From assembly GCF_012974865.1 (NCBI RefSeq), contig NZ_CP043633.1, forward strand, positions 124,001 to 188,000: a DNA stretch of 64,000 bases. Direction: 5' to 3'. The stretch is from Nonlabens sp. Ci31. Lineage in GTDB: Bacteria > Bacteroidota > Bacteroidia > Flavobacteriales > Flavobacteriaceae. Positions within the stretch are counted from its first letter, which is position 1; each line of letters begins with the position of its first letter. This document shows, piece by piece, positions 44,232 to 52,673 of the stretch. The translations under genes were made by a program, and so were the position numbers. Under the pieces are notes generated by a model. That model did not search any database and was not told where the DNA came from. It saw only the letters and a program-made list of their open reading frames with translations.

Positions 44232-46235
44232 ATGAATGACACTAATTCTTTAGCAGGCTTTCGCGAAAGCATACAAACAGGGATTCCTGAAACATTACCA
44301 GCAGCTTATAGATACGATCCTGATGTGAATCATGCTCCTAAACGCAAAAAAATTCTTACCGCTGATGAGGAAAAGCTGGCACTGCGTAATGCGCTCCGGT
44401 ATTTTGATCCCAAACATCATGAGTTATTATTAGCAGAATTCAAAGAAGAACTAGATACTTACGGCCGTATTTACATGTATCGTTTTATGCCAGCCTATGA
44501 GATCAAAGCAAGAAATATAGCCGATTACCCAGCGCAATCACAACAAGCCGCTGGAATCATGTTGATGATACAAAATAACCTAGATCATGCCGTGGCACAG
44601 CACCCACATGAGTTGATCACCTATGGTGGTAATGGAGCTGTTTTTTCTAACTGGGCGCAATACCTTCTTACCATGAAGTACCTCAGTGAAATGACTGACG
44701 AGCAAACCTTGGTCATGTACTCTGGACATCCCATGGGATTATTTCCTTCTCATAAAATGGCTCCACGTTGCGTGGTAACTAATGGAATGATGATCCCTAA
44801 CTACTCACAACCTAACGACTGGGAAAAGTTTAATGCGCTAGGTGTCACACAATACGGACAGATGACCGCTGGTTCTTTTATGTATATAGGACCACAAGGA
44901 ATCGTTCATGGAACTACCATTACAGTTCTCAATGCTTTTAGAAAAATTAAAAAAGAACCCACGGGAAATATATTTGTGACTTCAGGATTAGGCGGCATGA
45001 GCGGCGCTCAGCCTAAAGCTGGAAATATCGCTGGCTGTATTACTATTTGTGCAGAGATGAATCCTAAAGCCGTTCATACCAGACATTCACAAGGTTGGGT
45101 GGACGTAGTGGTCTACAATACTGCAGATTTAATCTCTCGAGTAAGAGATGCTCAAGAAAAAAAGGAGCCCCTTTCCATTGCTTTTGAAGGAAACGTAGTT
45201 CATGTTTGGGAAGCCCTTTATGATGCGCAAATTCATATCGCTATAGGTAGCGACCAGACCAGTTTACACAACCCTTGGGCTGGCGGTTACTATCCAGTAG
45301 ATCTTTCTTTTGAAGCATCTAACGATATGATGAGCAATCAACCCGACCTATTTAAGATTGAAGTACAAAAGTCGCTGCGAAGACATGTTGAAGCGATCAA
45401 TAAACACACAGAAAAAGGCACCTATTTCTTTGACTATGGGAATGCATTCCTGCTAGAATCAAGCCGCGCCCAAGCTGATATTGTGGGGGTCGGTAAAGAA
45501 TTCCGTTATTCTTCTTATGTTCAGGACATCATGGGACCCATGTGTTTTGATTATGGTTTTGGACCGTTTAGATGGGTTTGTGCCTCAAATGATCCAGAAG
45601 ATCTTAAGAAAACAGATCTAATCGCGACTGCCGTATTGGAACAACTTTCTAAAGAAGCGCCAAAACGTACCCGGCAACAAATGCAGGATAACATTAAATG
45701 GATCAAAGGAGCGCAAGAAAACAAATTAGTAGTAGGTTCACAAGCACGTATTCTCTACGCAGATGCCACGGGGAGGATTGAAATTGCCCGAGCATTTAAC
45801 AAAGCTATCGCTAACGGAAAAATAGGACCTATTGTTTTGGGACGTGACCATCACGATGTTTCTGGAACGGACTCGCCGTATCGAGAAACTTCTAATATTT
45901 ATGACGGTTCTCGCTTTACTGCAGACATGGCGATACAGAACGTAATAGGAGATAGCTTTAGAGGTGCCACTTGGGTTTCTATCCACAATGGCGGCGGCGT
46001 AGGCTGGGGTGAAGTGATCAATGGCGGTTTTGGAATGGTAATTGATGGTAGTAAAGAGTCAGAAAATAAATTGGAGTCCATGCTGTTTTGGGATGTAAAT
46101 AATGGTATCGCTCGAAGGAACTGGGCACGAAATGAAAATGCTGTTTTTACTATAAAAAAAGCGATGGAAACAAATCCTTCTTTAAAAGTCACTATTCCTA
46201 ATTTGGTCAGTGATGATTTGATCAATAACTTATAA
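44232..46235 (+). CDS. hutU: Urocanate hydratase
   Basis: Second enzyme of histidine degradation: urocanate to imidazolone propionate, using bound NAD as electrophile. 667 residues, the longer form seen in Bacteroidota. GGNGAVFSNWAQYLLTMKYL, SGLGGMSGAQPKAGNIAG and the SHNGGGVGWG-like ending (SIHNGGGVGWGEVINGGFGM) are diagnostic. No other hut gene is in the window. The iterated palindrome (44257-44270) lies at codons 9-13, read FRES, in the poorly conserved N-terminus. Confidence 0.96.
   Translation: MNDTNSLAGFRESIQTGIPETLPAAYRYDPDVNHAPKRKKILTADEEKLALRNALRYFDPKHHELLLAEFKEELDTYGRIYMYRFMPAYEIKARNIADYPAQSQQAAGIMLMIQNNLDHAVAQHPHELITYGGNGAVFSNWAQYLLTMKYLSEMTDEQTLVMYSGHPMGLFPSHKMAPRCVVTNGMMIPNYSQPNDWEKFNALGVTQYGQMTAGSFMYIGPQGIVHGTTITVLNAFRKIKKEPTGNIFVTSGLGGMSGAQPKAGNIAGCITICAEMNPKAVHTRHSQGWVDVVVYNTADLISRVRDAQEKKEPLSIAFEGNVVHVWEALYDAQIHIAIGSDQTSLHNPWAGGYYPVDLSFEASNDMMSNQPDLFKIEVQKSLRRHVEAINKHTEKGTYFFDYGNAFLLESSRAQADIVGVGKEFRYSSYVQDIMGPMCFDYGFGPFRWVCASNDPEDLKKTDLIATAVLEQLSKEAPKRTRQQMQDNIKWIKGAQENKLVVGSQARILYADATGRIEIARAFNKAIANGKIGPIVLGRDHHDVSGTDSPYRETSNIYDGSRFTADMAIQNVIGDSFRGATWVSIHNGGGVGWGEVINGGFGMVIDGSKESENKLESMLFWDVNNGIARRNWARNENAVFTIKKAMETNPSLKVTIPNLVSDDLINNL
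44257..44270. repeat. Iterated palindrome GCTTTCGCGAAAGC
   Basis: Perfect copy 25 bp into hutU, read FRES. Confidence 0.95.
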
Positions 46236-46265
46236 TCTGTTTTTAAGCTAGTGGTTCTTGGTTCC

Positions 46266-46279
46266 GCTTTCGCGAAAGC
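46266..46279. repeat. Iterated palindrome GCTTTCGCGAAAGC (intergenic)
   Basis: Perfect copy between hutU and the DUF4136 gene, ending 16 bp before the ATG at 46296, in the leader. Confidence 0.95.
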
Positions 46280-46295
46280 ATAAACATAAAAAGCA

Positions 46296-46835
46296 ATGAA
46301 AAAACTATTTACACTTCTCGTAGTAATTGCCTTAATGGCAAGCTGCCAAACAGTACGAGTATCACAAGATTATGCGTTAGGTACTGAATTCAGTAACTAT
46401 AAAACATATGCCTATTATAAAAAAGGCGTGGATGAGGCAAAAATTTCGGAACTAGATAAAAAACGAATCTTAAGAGCTATCGATACAGAAATGGCAGCAA
46501 AAGGATTTATAAAATCTGAAAACCCAGACGTATTAGTCAGCATTTTTACTGATTCGAAAGAACGTGTCGATGTATACAATAATAACTGGGGCTGGGGCTT
46601 TGGTTACGGCTGGGGCTGGGGCGGCGGTTTCTGGGGTAATAACATGAATAACAATGTCACCAGAACTACAGAAGGTATCCTTTACATAGATTTAATAGAC
46701 GCTCAGAAAAAAGAATTGATCTGGCAAGGAGTAGGAACAGCACCGCTTAAATCCACTCCAGAAAAGAAAGTAGAACGCACTAATGAAATTGTAAAAGAAA
46801 TCTTACAACAGTTTCCACCGATGCCTAAAAACTAG
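46296..46835 (+). CDS. DUF4136 lipoprotein
   Basis: 179 residues with lipobox VIALMASC. The mature part has FSNYKTYAYYKKG, RAIDTEMAAKGFIKSENPDV and a C-terminal IVKEILQQFP, all typical of DUF4136. A Gly/Trp-rich loop (WGWGFGYGWGWGGGFWGNN, about 97-115) is inserted before the last strands, as in many members. Outer-membrane lipoprotein of unknown function. Lies 60 bp downstream of hutU and ends at a terminator. Confidence 0.9.
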   Translation: MKKLFTLLVVIALMASCQTVRVSQDYALGTEFSNYKTYAYYKKGVDEAKISELDKKRILRAIDTEMAAKGFIKSENPDVLVSIFTDSKERVDVYNNNWGWGFGYGWGWGGGFWGNNMNNNVTRTTEGILYIDLIDAQKKELIWQGVGTAPLKSTPEKKVERTNEIVKEILQQFPPMPKN

Positions 46836-46850
46836 TATCGCATCACCTAT

Positions 46851-46890
46851 AAAAAATCCCATTTTATTAAATTGAAATGGGATTTCTTTT
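46851..46890 (+). terminator. Terminator after the DUF4136 gene
   Basis: Stem AAATCCCATTT / AAATGGGATTT with trailing TCTTTT, 20 bp past the stop. Confidence 0.8.
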
Positions 46891-47038
46891 GTCTTAATTT
46901 TTGGCGTCCTAATTATCGATCTTTTGGCTGAAAGGCAAAAGGGATAATTTCTTATCTCATCTTTAATTTTACTGAATTTACCAAAATGTCCCAGTACTTA
47001 AGTATGCCATCTTTTTATTTAGAAAATGGATATTTTAA

Positions 47039-49441
47039 TTACTCTACATAATTCTCAAACCAAGAACATTCTTTCAGCACCTCTTTGTAATATGCTGTAT
47101 CTGAATAGCCGTCTCTCAATTGGTTGAAATAAACTTTATGATCACCACAAATATCAAGCTCATAGGTATTCCTATCATAATCATAATTTCCGTCTTCACA
47201 ACTATTGGTTTTGGCGAGCATAAAAAGCAGAGCCGCTTTGGTTTCTTTAGAGCCGCTCTCTGAGCGCAGTCCTTTTAAGAGATACTTTGTTGCTTGACCC
47301 AGAATAAAACTGTCATCTATGACTTCTTCTTCACCATCGTCATCACCATAACTTGGAGCATTTAAAGTATTGCGGTTATCATTGCTGATGTAATAGCTAT
47401 TGTTCATAAACCAGCCTTTATGACTCATGTTGTACCAAGCATTACCGATCATGTAATAGTAGTCAGAAGCTTTATCAGGATTGCTTTGTGCAAGCTGTTT
47501 TAGCCGGATCAGTGTTTGCGCTAATTGAATCTTATTGTCCTTGTAAGATTCGCGTTTTTTACTAGAATCAATTTCTTTTGCGTTTTCTCCCAAAATAGTT
47601 GAATAGGTAACATGAAAGTCATTTGAAATAGTAGTAAAAGGCACATTCATATACTCTTTAATCGAGGCAGAAAATAATTCTGCACGCACGCCTTTTTCCC
47701 AAAACACTTCTGGTCTTTTTACTTGCTTGAATTCGATAATCGCTTCTTCTAGCTGATCTTGTCTCAGGTGATACGTACCTCGTAAATCGTGAACATAATC
47801 TTTAGGCCGCGTCTTCATTCGTTGGATAATGGTCTTTTCAAAAGATGTGGGATTAGACAGTCCAACAAATATGTCAAAATTATTGATGTACTCCTCTTTC
47901 AGGTAATAATATTTAGCGTCATACTCCCAACTACTCCCGTGTAAGTTCCCTACCCCAGTCCAATCGTATGGCTTATCACTTGAATAAGAATCATAATCTA
48001 TAGAAGCCAATACACTTGTAATAGGATTTCCAGCATCTTTATACAACGCACTGATATGATTGAAAAAAGCTGCTACCGTAGGCTTATGAGTTCTCAAGTC
48101 TTCATCACTAGCGATGCGTTCATAACTTTGATTGATTTTTTTTCTATCCAAAGATTTGATGCTCATAAATTGTACCGCCGTTTTTAACCTTTTGAAATGC
48201 TTTTTATATGCAGTTCCAGGTCGTAAAGTAGACATATAGCTTAAGGCTAATCCATTTTCATTTTGATACAAATAAGTGGTAGCTAGTACCAGCGACCATA
48301 AATCTTTATTTTTAAGATTTTTTTCATTGAGGATGGATTTTGTGAAAAGATACAATTGCTTTGCATAGCCCTCAATAGGTTCACTTTCATCGTAATAACC
48401 CGACTCCAAATGTTCAAAAATACTAGATTGCATTTGGTCTAAATACCGAACAGCAAGCACTTCTAAATAAAGCGAATTCACATTATCACGAGCGATATTT
48501 TCCATTTCTCTTAGAACAGAGCCGCGACCGTGAAAGGCTTTGAAGAAACTCTTCACATCTGTGTTTTTATTGGAAGCCGTAAATTCTGAGTTGTTCTCTA
48601 ATAGTTCCCAATTCAAAAACCTTAAGCTGATACCGCAAGTGCTGCGTCTATCTGGTAATTGATCATAAACTTCTAAGTAGGAGGTCGCTGCTAAAACCTG
48701 ACGATTTTGATGATAAGCCGCACCAGCCATTTCTTCCATAGCACGATAGTAGATGTACTTATACTCGCTTGTTTTTTTAAGAATCGTGTAGAAATACCTG
48801 ATCGCCGCTTCATTCTCTTGAAGGTAATGTGCCATTTTTACAGCTTGAAACCCTGCTCTATTGCGCATAAAATCGTCTGGAGCTATAGCTACAAGCTCTA
48901 ATGCCTCAGAAAGTAATTCTCTTTTATCTACTGTTTTTTGTTGCTCTTGATACTCCGATCGCTCCCCCTGGTACCAACCTCTACCGCCAGATGTATCACT
49001 TGACGTATTTTGAGTTTGTTTTGCAAGGATTAAATATTCTTTAAAAAATTCAAATTTTTTAGTACTGAGTTTTTCTCCCAAATCATCATCATAAGTTTCA
49101 AAGCCCTTTTCTCCTAAAAACCATTCTAAAGGTCTTGTATAAATAATACCTCGCAGTTCTTCTTCGGTAAATTCACCATTAAAATAGGTAACCCATTCTT
49201 GTATATTGATAGACGCTAGGTTCCTATATATGGTATCGCAAAATGGAGTGTCCGGACAATTTAAAAAGGCGTGAAAATCTTTATTGACCAAAGAGAATTG
49301 GTCTATAATGGGGTAGTAACTATCCTCCCAAGCTGGATCCCAACCACAAAAAGCTCCCGTGGTATTATTAATAGTGTTACCAAAGCCCAATACTGGAAAT
49401 AAAAACAACCATAATTTACTGAGCAAAAGACGATAGTTCAT
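47039..49441 (-). CDS. Large secreted helical-repeat protein, unknown
   Basis: 800 residues with a signal peptide (MNYRLLLSKLWLFLFPVLGFG). The body is helical with TPR-like pairs (KMAHYLQENEAAIRYFYTIL, GTYHLRQDQLEEAIIEFKQV, ASDYYYMIGNAWYNMSHKGW), suggesting a superhelical scaffold. Cysteines cluster at the two ends. No family recognised. It overlaps the upstream TIM-barrel-like lipoprotein gene by 26 bp, so the two probably work together in the envelope. Confidence 0.7.
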   Translation of the reverse strand: MNYRLLLSKLWLFLFPVLGFGNTINNTTGAFCGWDPAWEDSYYPIIDQFSLVNKDFHAFLNCPDTPFCDTIYRNLASINIQEWVTYFNGEFTEEELRGIIYTRPLEWFLGEKGFETYDDDLGEKLSTKKFEFFKEYLILAKQTQNTSSDTSGGRGWYQGERSEYQEQQKTVDKRELLSEALELVAIAPDDFMRNRAGFQAVKMAHYLQENEAAIRYFYTILKKTSEYKYIYYRAMEEMAGAAYHQNRQVLAATSYLEVYDQLPDRRSTCGISLRFLNWELLENNSEFTASNKNTDVKSFFKAFHGRGSVLREMENIARDNVNSLYLEVLAVRYLDQMQSSIFEHLESGYYDESEPIEGYAKQLYLFTKSILNEKNLKNKDLWSLVLATTYLYQNENGLALSYMSTLRPGTAYKKHFKRLKTAVQFMSIKSLDRKKINQSYERIASDEDLRTHKPTVAAFFNHISALYKDAGNPITSVLASIDYDSYSSDKPYDWTGVGNLHGSSWEYDAKYYYLKEEYINNFDIFVGLSNPTSFEKTIIQRMKTRPKDYVHDLRGTYHLRQDQLEEAIIEFKQVKRPEVFWEKGVRAELFSASIKEYMNVPFTTISNDFHVTYSTILGENAKEIDSSKKRESYKDNKIQLAQTLIRLKQLAQSNPDKASDYYYMIGNAWYNMSHKGWFMNNSYYISNDNRNTLNAPSYGDDDGEEEVIDDSFILGQATKYLLKGLRSESGSKETKAALLFMLAKTNSCEDGNYDYDRNTYELDICGDHKVYFNQLRDGYSDTAYYKEVLKECSWFENYVE

Positions 49442-50450
49442 CAGAAGAGAATTTTAAAGTTAATGGTGAATTGATGTGATAGAATATAGTCTCATAATTA
49501 GCGTCTGATCCAGAGGCTTTTTTGATCATGGAAGAAAGTTCTTGCAGTTTTTCTTTGTTAACCGTTTCTACCCTTAAATCGTCACCTTTGTAAATAAATA
49601 TGCCGTTGATATAAGAGTCTGATGTGGCTTTATAGGTGTTTTCTTTTCCCGCTTTCGCGAAAGCGGACTCCAACAAACTGGGAGTAAGATCTCTTATAAG
49701 CCCTTTAAGTTTTCCATCTCTGTAAAGAACGCCCCATTCAAAAAGCGGCAATGCGACATCGTAAGGCAACGGATAATCTTCCAGTTGCTCCAGATATTGA
49801 GCGGTGACCTCATTGCTTATGATAGAATTCATTTCTTCTTCATCCCCCAAATCGCCTACATTATAAGCCATTAGTACCACTCGATCTACAGGCGGTACAC
49901 CAGTGCGTTCCTTAAATTTTACTTGATGAAGCCTCAAGGTAGCACTGATCACATAACCTGGCATTTCTTTTTTTAAGAATCTTAGGAATTCAAAAAAGTT
50001 GGTCTTTGTACGATTCGTCCAGTCACAATCAATCTGTATTTGTTTTACCGCAGCTTTACCCATCAAATTTTTATTTTGAATGCGTTTGATCTTCTCTGCC
50101 GTATTTTTAGCTAGTTTATTTAGGTTGTTTTTACTTCCGTCTTTATGAAGAAAAACCTCGTTGCGTATATAAACTACAGGAATAATTTCCTTAGCTATAA
50201 TCTGTACCTCCTCATCAAACTGAATGGTTGCTATTGGAAATACACTATTGGCTTTTTGGTCTACTGTCAAATCAAAAAAGCGTACATATTCTTTATAAGT
50301 GCCCCCATCTTTGATCAACTGATCTGTTTTTTCGGTAGGATGATAGGTCGTACTCCAGTGGTAAAAGGAGTAGTTATTCTTTGTTTTCACCTCTTTTTTA
50401 CAAGAAATAAAAACCACTGCAAAAAATAAAAGTATACCTATGGGGCGCAT
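49416..50450 (-). CDS. Lipoprotein with glycosidase-like TIM barrel
   Basis: 344 residues from MRPIGILLFFAVVFISC (50450; the frame is open to 50507). Lipobox VFISC. QIQIDCDWTNRTKTNFFEFL, VISATLRLHQVKF and RVVLMAYNVGDL recall the barrel strands of glycoside-hydrolase-like domains, with acidic residues at strand ends (DCDW), but I cannot name a GH family. The palindrome at 49651-49664 is read AFAKA. First gene of an overlapping pair with the 800-residue secreted protein. Confidence 0.7.
   Translation of the reverse strand: MRPIGILLFFAVVFISCKKEVKTKNNYSFYHWSTTYHPTEKTDQLIKDGGTYKEYVRFFDLTVDQKANSVFPIATIQFDEEVQIIAKEIIPVVYIRNEVFLHKDGSKNNLNKLAKNTAEKIKRIQNKNLMGKAAVKQIQIDCDWTNRTKTNFFEFLRFLKKEMPGYVISATLRLHQVKFKERTGVPPVDRVVLMAYNVGDLGDEEEMNSIISNEVTAQYLEQLEDYPLPYDVALPLFEWGVLYRDGKLKGLIRDLTPSLLESAFAKAGKENTYKATSDSYINGIFIYKGDDLRVETVNKEKLQELSSMIKKASGSDANYETIFYHINSPLTLKFSSDELSSFAQ
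49651..49664. repeat. Iterated palindrome GCTTTCGCGAAAGC
   Basis: Perfect copy in the TIM-barrel-like lipoprotein gene, read AFAKA. Confidence 0.95.
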
Positions 50451-50571
50451 GAAATAAAGCTTCAAAATAGGGTATAAAGATACTATATTGACCGTATCAT
50501 AACCCATTTATTATGAGGAGTCTGAGATAAATGAATCCGGCTTTTTTTTAGTTGGTTTCTAAATCATTTTC

Positions 50572-50991
50572 CTATGATTGACTGGCATTTACAACTACCT
50601 TGTAATGTATTGCTACTATTTTATCAAAGGTTTTAGAAACCGAACAGTATTTTTCAAAACTTAAATCAGCAGCTTTTTGGGCTTTGTCTGGATCAATAAC
50701 TCCTTCTAAGAATACGTTTACATGCATTTCTTTAAAAGGTCTGGAGTCATCTAACAAATAACGCTCTCCCTCTACTTCTACTTTATAACTCGTAATTTCC
50801 TGGCGTTGCTTTTTAAGGATGGAAATCATATCAATCGCACTGCAAGAACCTACACCCATTAGCAATAATTCCATAGGACTTACTCCTTGAACGACCTCCA
50901 TACCACTGTGGTCTATCATTACTTTATTACCTGACTTGCCTGTGGCTTCCATCAGGTAATCCTTGTTTTTTCTTTCTAGGGCTACTTTCAT
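50572..50991 (-). CDS. OsmC-family protein, copy A
   Basis: 139 residues from MKVALERKNKDYLMEATG (50991); the frame is open to 51063 but the extra codons lie outside the homology to copy B. Cys50 (LLMGVGSCSAID) and Cys116 (EKYCSVSK) are the OsmC/Ohr thiol pair used for peroxide reduction. Almost identical to copy B (52243-52656) except for the last ~20 residues (FDKIVAIHYKVVVNASQS). It follows the DUF1573 gene by about 100 bp. Confidence 0.92.
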   Translation of the reverse strand: MKVALERKNKDYLMEATGKSGNKVMIDHSGMEVVQGVSPMELLLMGVGSCSAIDMISILKKQRQEITSYKVEVEGERYLLDDSRPFKEMHVNVFLEGVIDPDKAQKAADLSFEKYCSVSKTFDKIVAIHYKVVVNASQS

Positions 50992-51098
50992 AATATATGC
51001 AATTTGAGACGGTGAAGATCGCATAGACATGTGAGAACTAGAAATAATCGATAGATTAATCAAGGTATATCTAAATAATTAGAATTGTATCTAATTAA

Positions 51099-51509
51099 TT
51101 ATTTAACCTCTCCTTCTATTGTTAATACCGTTAATGGCGGAGCTGTATTTGCTTCAATTATAGCATATTTAATAAATTTACCTTGTTTTTCAGGAGTAAA
51201 CTGAACATAAACTTTAGTGGATTCCCCACTGCTAATTGTGCTTGATTTAATAGTAGGTATTAAACATTCACATTCCGTTAATACATTTTCTATATTTAAA
51301 TCATTAGAACCTGTGTTTTCTAAATTAAAAACATATGTTGCCGTTTGTCCAACGTTCAACTCATGATCCTCAGGAGATTCAACCAGAATTTTAGAAAAGT
51401 CGGTATTGCCAAATTTAAAATAATATTGAAGTTGATCCCATTTCAAAATCATAAAAGCACTTCCAAACAGAATAAATGCAACTACTAAAAAATAAAACAA
51501 ATTCTTCAT
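51099..51509 (-). CDS. Membrane-anchored DUF1573 protein
   Basis: 136 residues from MKNLFYFLVVAFILFGSAFM (51509), an uncleaved-looking N-terminal anchor. The rest is one Ig-like DUF1573 domain: TATYVFNLENTGSNDLNIEN, CECLIPTIKSSTISSGES and YVQFTPEKQGKFIKYAIIEA, with the family CxC (ECEC). Such proteins are common next to cysteine-rich peptide genes and redox membrane proteins in Bacteroidota. It starts 10 bp after the stop of the fulvocin-like gene, so the two form an operon. Confidence 0.85.
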   Translation of the reverse strand: MKNLFYFLVVAFILFGSAFMILKWDQLQYYFKFGNTDFSKILVESPEDHELNVGQTATYVFNLENTGSNDLNIENVLTECECLIPTIKSSTISSGESTKVYVQFTPEKQGKFIKYAIIEANTAPPLTVLTIEGEVK

Positions 51510-51519
51510 AATACTAAAT

Positions 51520-52107
51520 TTAAGGATTACTAACACATGTTCCATTACATGGTCCTTCTAACCACCAACCACAACCACTATTAGTTTGCAAACAAAATCC
51601 AGCAAAACAACTACTTCCATATATACACCAATCATCGCTTGAATTACAAGTGCATTGTCTATCACCGCCGTCTGGTGGAACAATTCCAGTATCTGTTTTA
51701 TTTACATTCGATGACCCTATTTTATCTAATGTTGTGAAGTATTTTTTAGCCAAATCAGCTCCAAATTGTTCAACAACCCTTGTTTTCAATAGAGAAAATG
51801 ATTGTTCCTTCGATTCCCTAATTTCTAAATTATTAAAATAATTTATTGAAAGGTGATTTCGAAGATTATTCAAAATTATTGTCTGTTCATTGTTAATAGT
51901 TGTTTTTTGAACTTCATTAAGTCTTGTAATCCAAACGTAATACTTTTCACTCGCTGATAGAGGACTATATGCCAATCGCTGCATTTTACCTTGCATCGCC
52001 AATACTTGATCAATTTTCACATAATCTAAACTTTCATAACCTTTTTCATCATCAAGTGAACATGAGATAACAATTAAGCAAATTAAAAACAACATTAACT
52101 TTTTCAT
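51520..52107 (-). CDS. Fulvocin C-related cysteine-rich lipoprotein
   Basis: 195 residues. Lipoprotein signal MKKLMLFLICLIVISC (Cys16), a helical propeptide-like region to about 145, then a compact tail with eight Cys (152, 154, 161, 167, 172, 179, 187, 191; spacing C-x-C-x6-C-x5-C-x4-C-x6-C-x7-C-x3-C) including SGCGWWLEGPCNGTC. This matches the Bacteroidota group annotated as bacteriocin fulvocin C-related. Myxococcal fulvocin C is a small four-disulfide bacteriocin. A secreted antagonistic peptide released from the lipoprotein is inference. It forms an operon with DUF1573 and has an octamer array upstream. Confidence 0.78.
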   Translation of the reverse strand: MKKLMLFLICLIVISCSLDDEKGYESLDYVKIDQVLAMQGKMQRLAYSPLSASEKYYVWITRLNEVQKTTINNEQTIILNNLRNHLSINYFNNLEIRESKEQSFSLLKTRVVEQFGADLAKKYFTTLDKIGSSNVNKTDTGIVPPDGGDRQCTCNSSDDWCIYGSSCFAGFCLQTNSGCGWWLEGPCNGTCVSNP

Positions 52108-52124
52108 ATAAATAAAATTTACGT

Positions 52125-52164
52125 GAAGAAATAAAGAAATAAAGAAATAAAGAAATAAAGAAAT
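52125..52164. repeat. Octamer tandem repeat upstream of the fulvocin-like gene
   Basis: Four perfect AAAGAAAT units (52133-52164) plus one imperfect unit (52125-52132). On the gene's strand they read ATTTCTTT and lie 18-57 bp before the ATG, at promoter distance. Confidence 0.9.
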
Positions 52165-52242
52165 TTAAATTGTTAAAAATATTATTAACTTTAAAACAAC
52201 ATTTTAATATGTATTGACTTATTTGTTGTTTAAACAATAGTT

Positions 52243-52656
52243 CTAAGTTGATTTCACTTCAACGATGTAAGTAATTTTCAAGCATTTATCAAAACTCTTA
52301 GAAACCGAACAATACTTTTCAAAGCTTAAATCAGCAGCCTTTTGGGCTTTGTCTGGATCGATAGCTCCTTCTAAGTACACTTTTACATGCATTTCTTTAA
52401 AGGGCCTGGAGTCATCTAACAAATAACGTTCTCCTTCTACTTCTACTTTATAACTCGTAATTTCCTGGCGTTGCTTTTTAAGGATGGAAATCATATCAAT
52501 CGCACTACAAGAACCTACTCCCATAAGAAGCAACTCCATAGGACTAACTCCTTGAACGACTTCCATACCGCTGTGATCTATCATTACTTTATTACCTGAT
52601 TTACCTGTGGCCTCCATTAGGTAATCGTTATTTTTTCTTTCTATTTGGATTTTCAT
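52243..52656 (-). CDS. OsmC-family protein, copy B
   Basis: 137 residues with the same Cys50/Cys116 thiol pair as copy A and near-identical sequence to about residue 118; the C-terminus differs (FDKCLKITYIVEVKST) and gains an extra Cys. It starts 17 bp after the downstream end of the first HTTM gene, so it is probably the last gene of the E1-HTTM-HTTM-OsmC transcript. Peroxide reduction is the family role. Confidence 0.92.
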   Translation of the reverse strand: MKIQIERKNNDYLMEATGKSGNKVMIDHSGMEVVQGVSPMELLLMGVGSCSAIDMISILKKQRQEITSYKVEVEGERYLLDDSRPFKEMHVKVYLEGAIDPDKAQKAADLSFEKYCSVSKSFDKCLKITYIVEVKST

Positions 52657-52673
52657 GAGTAACTATTTATTAT

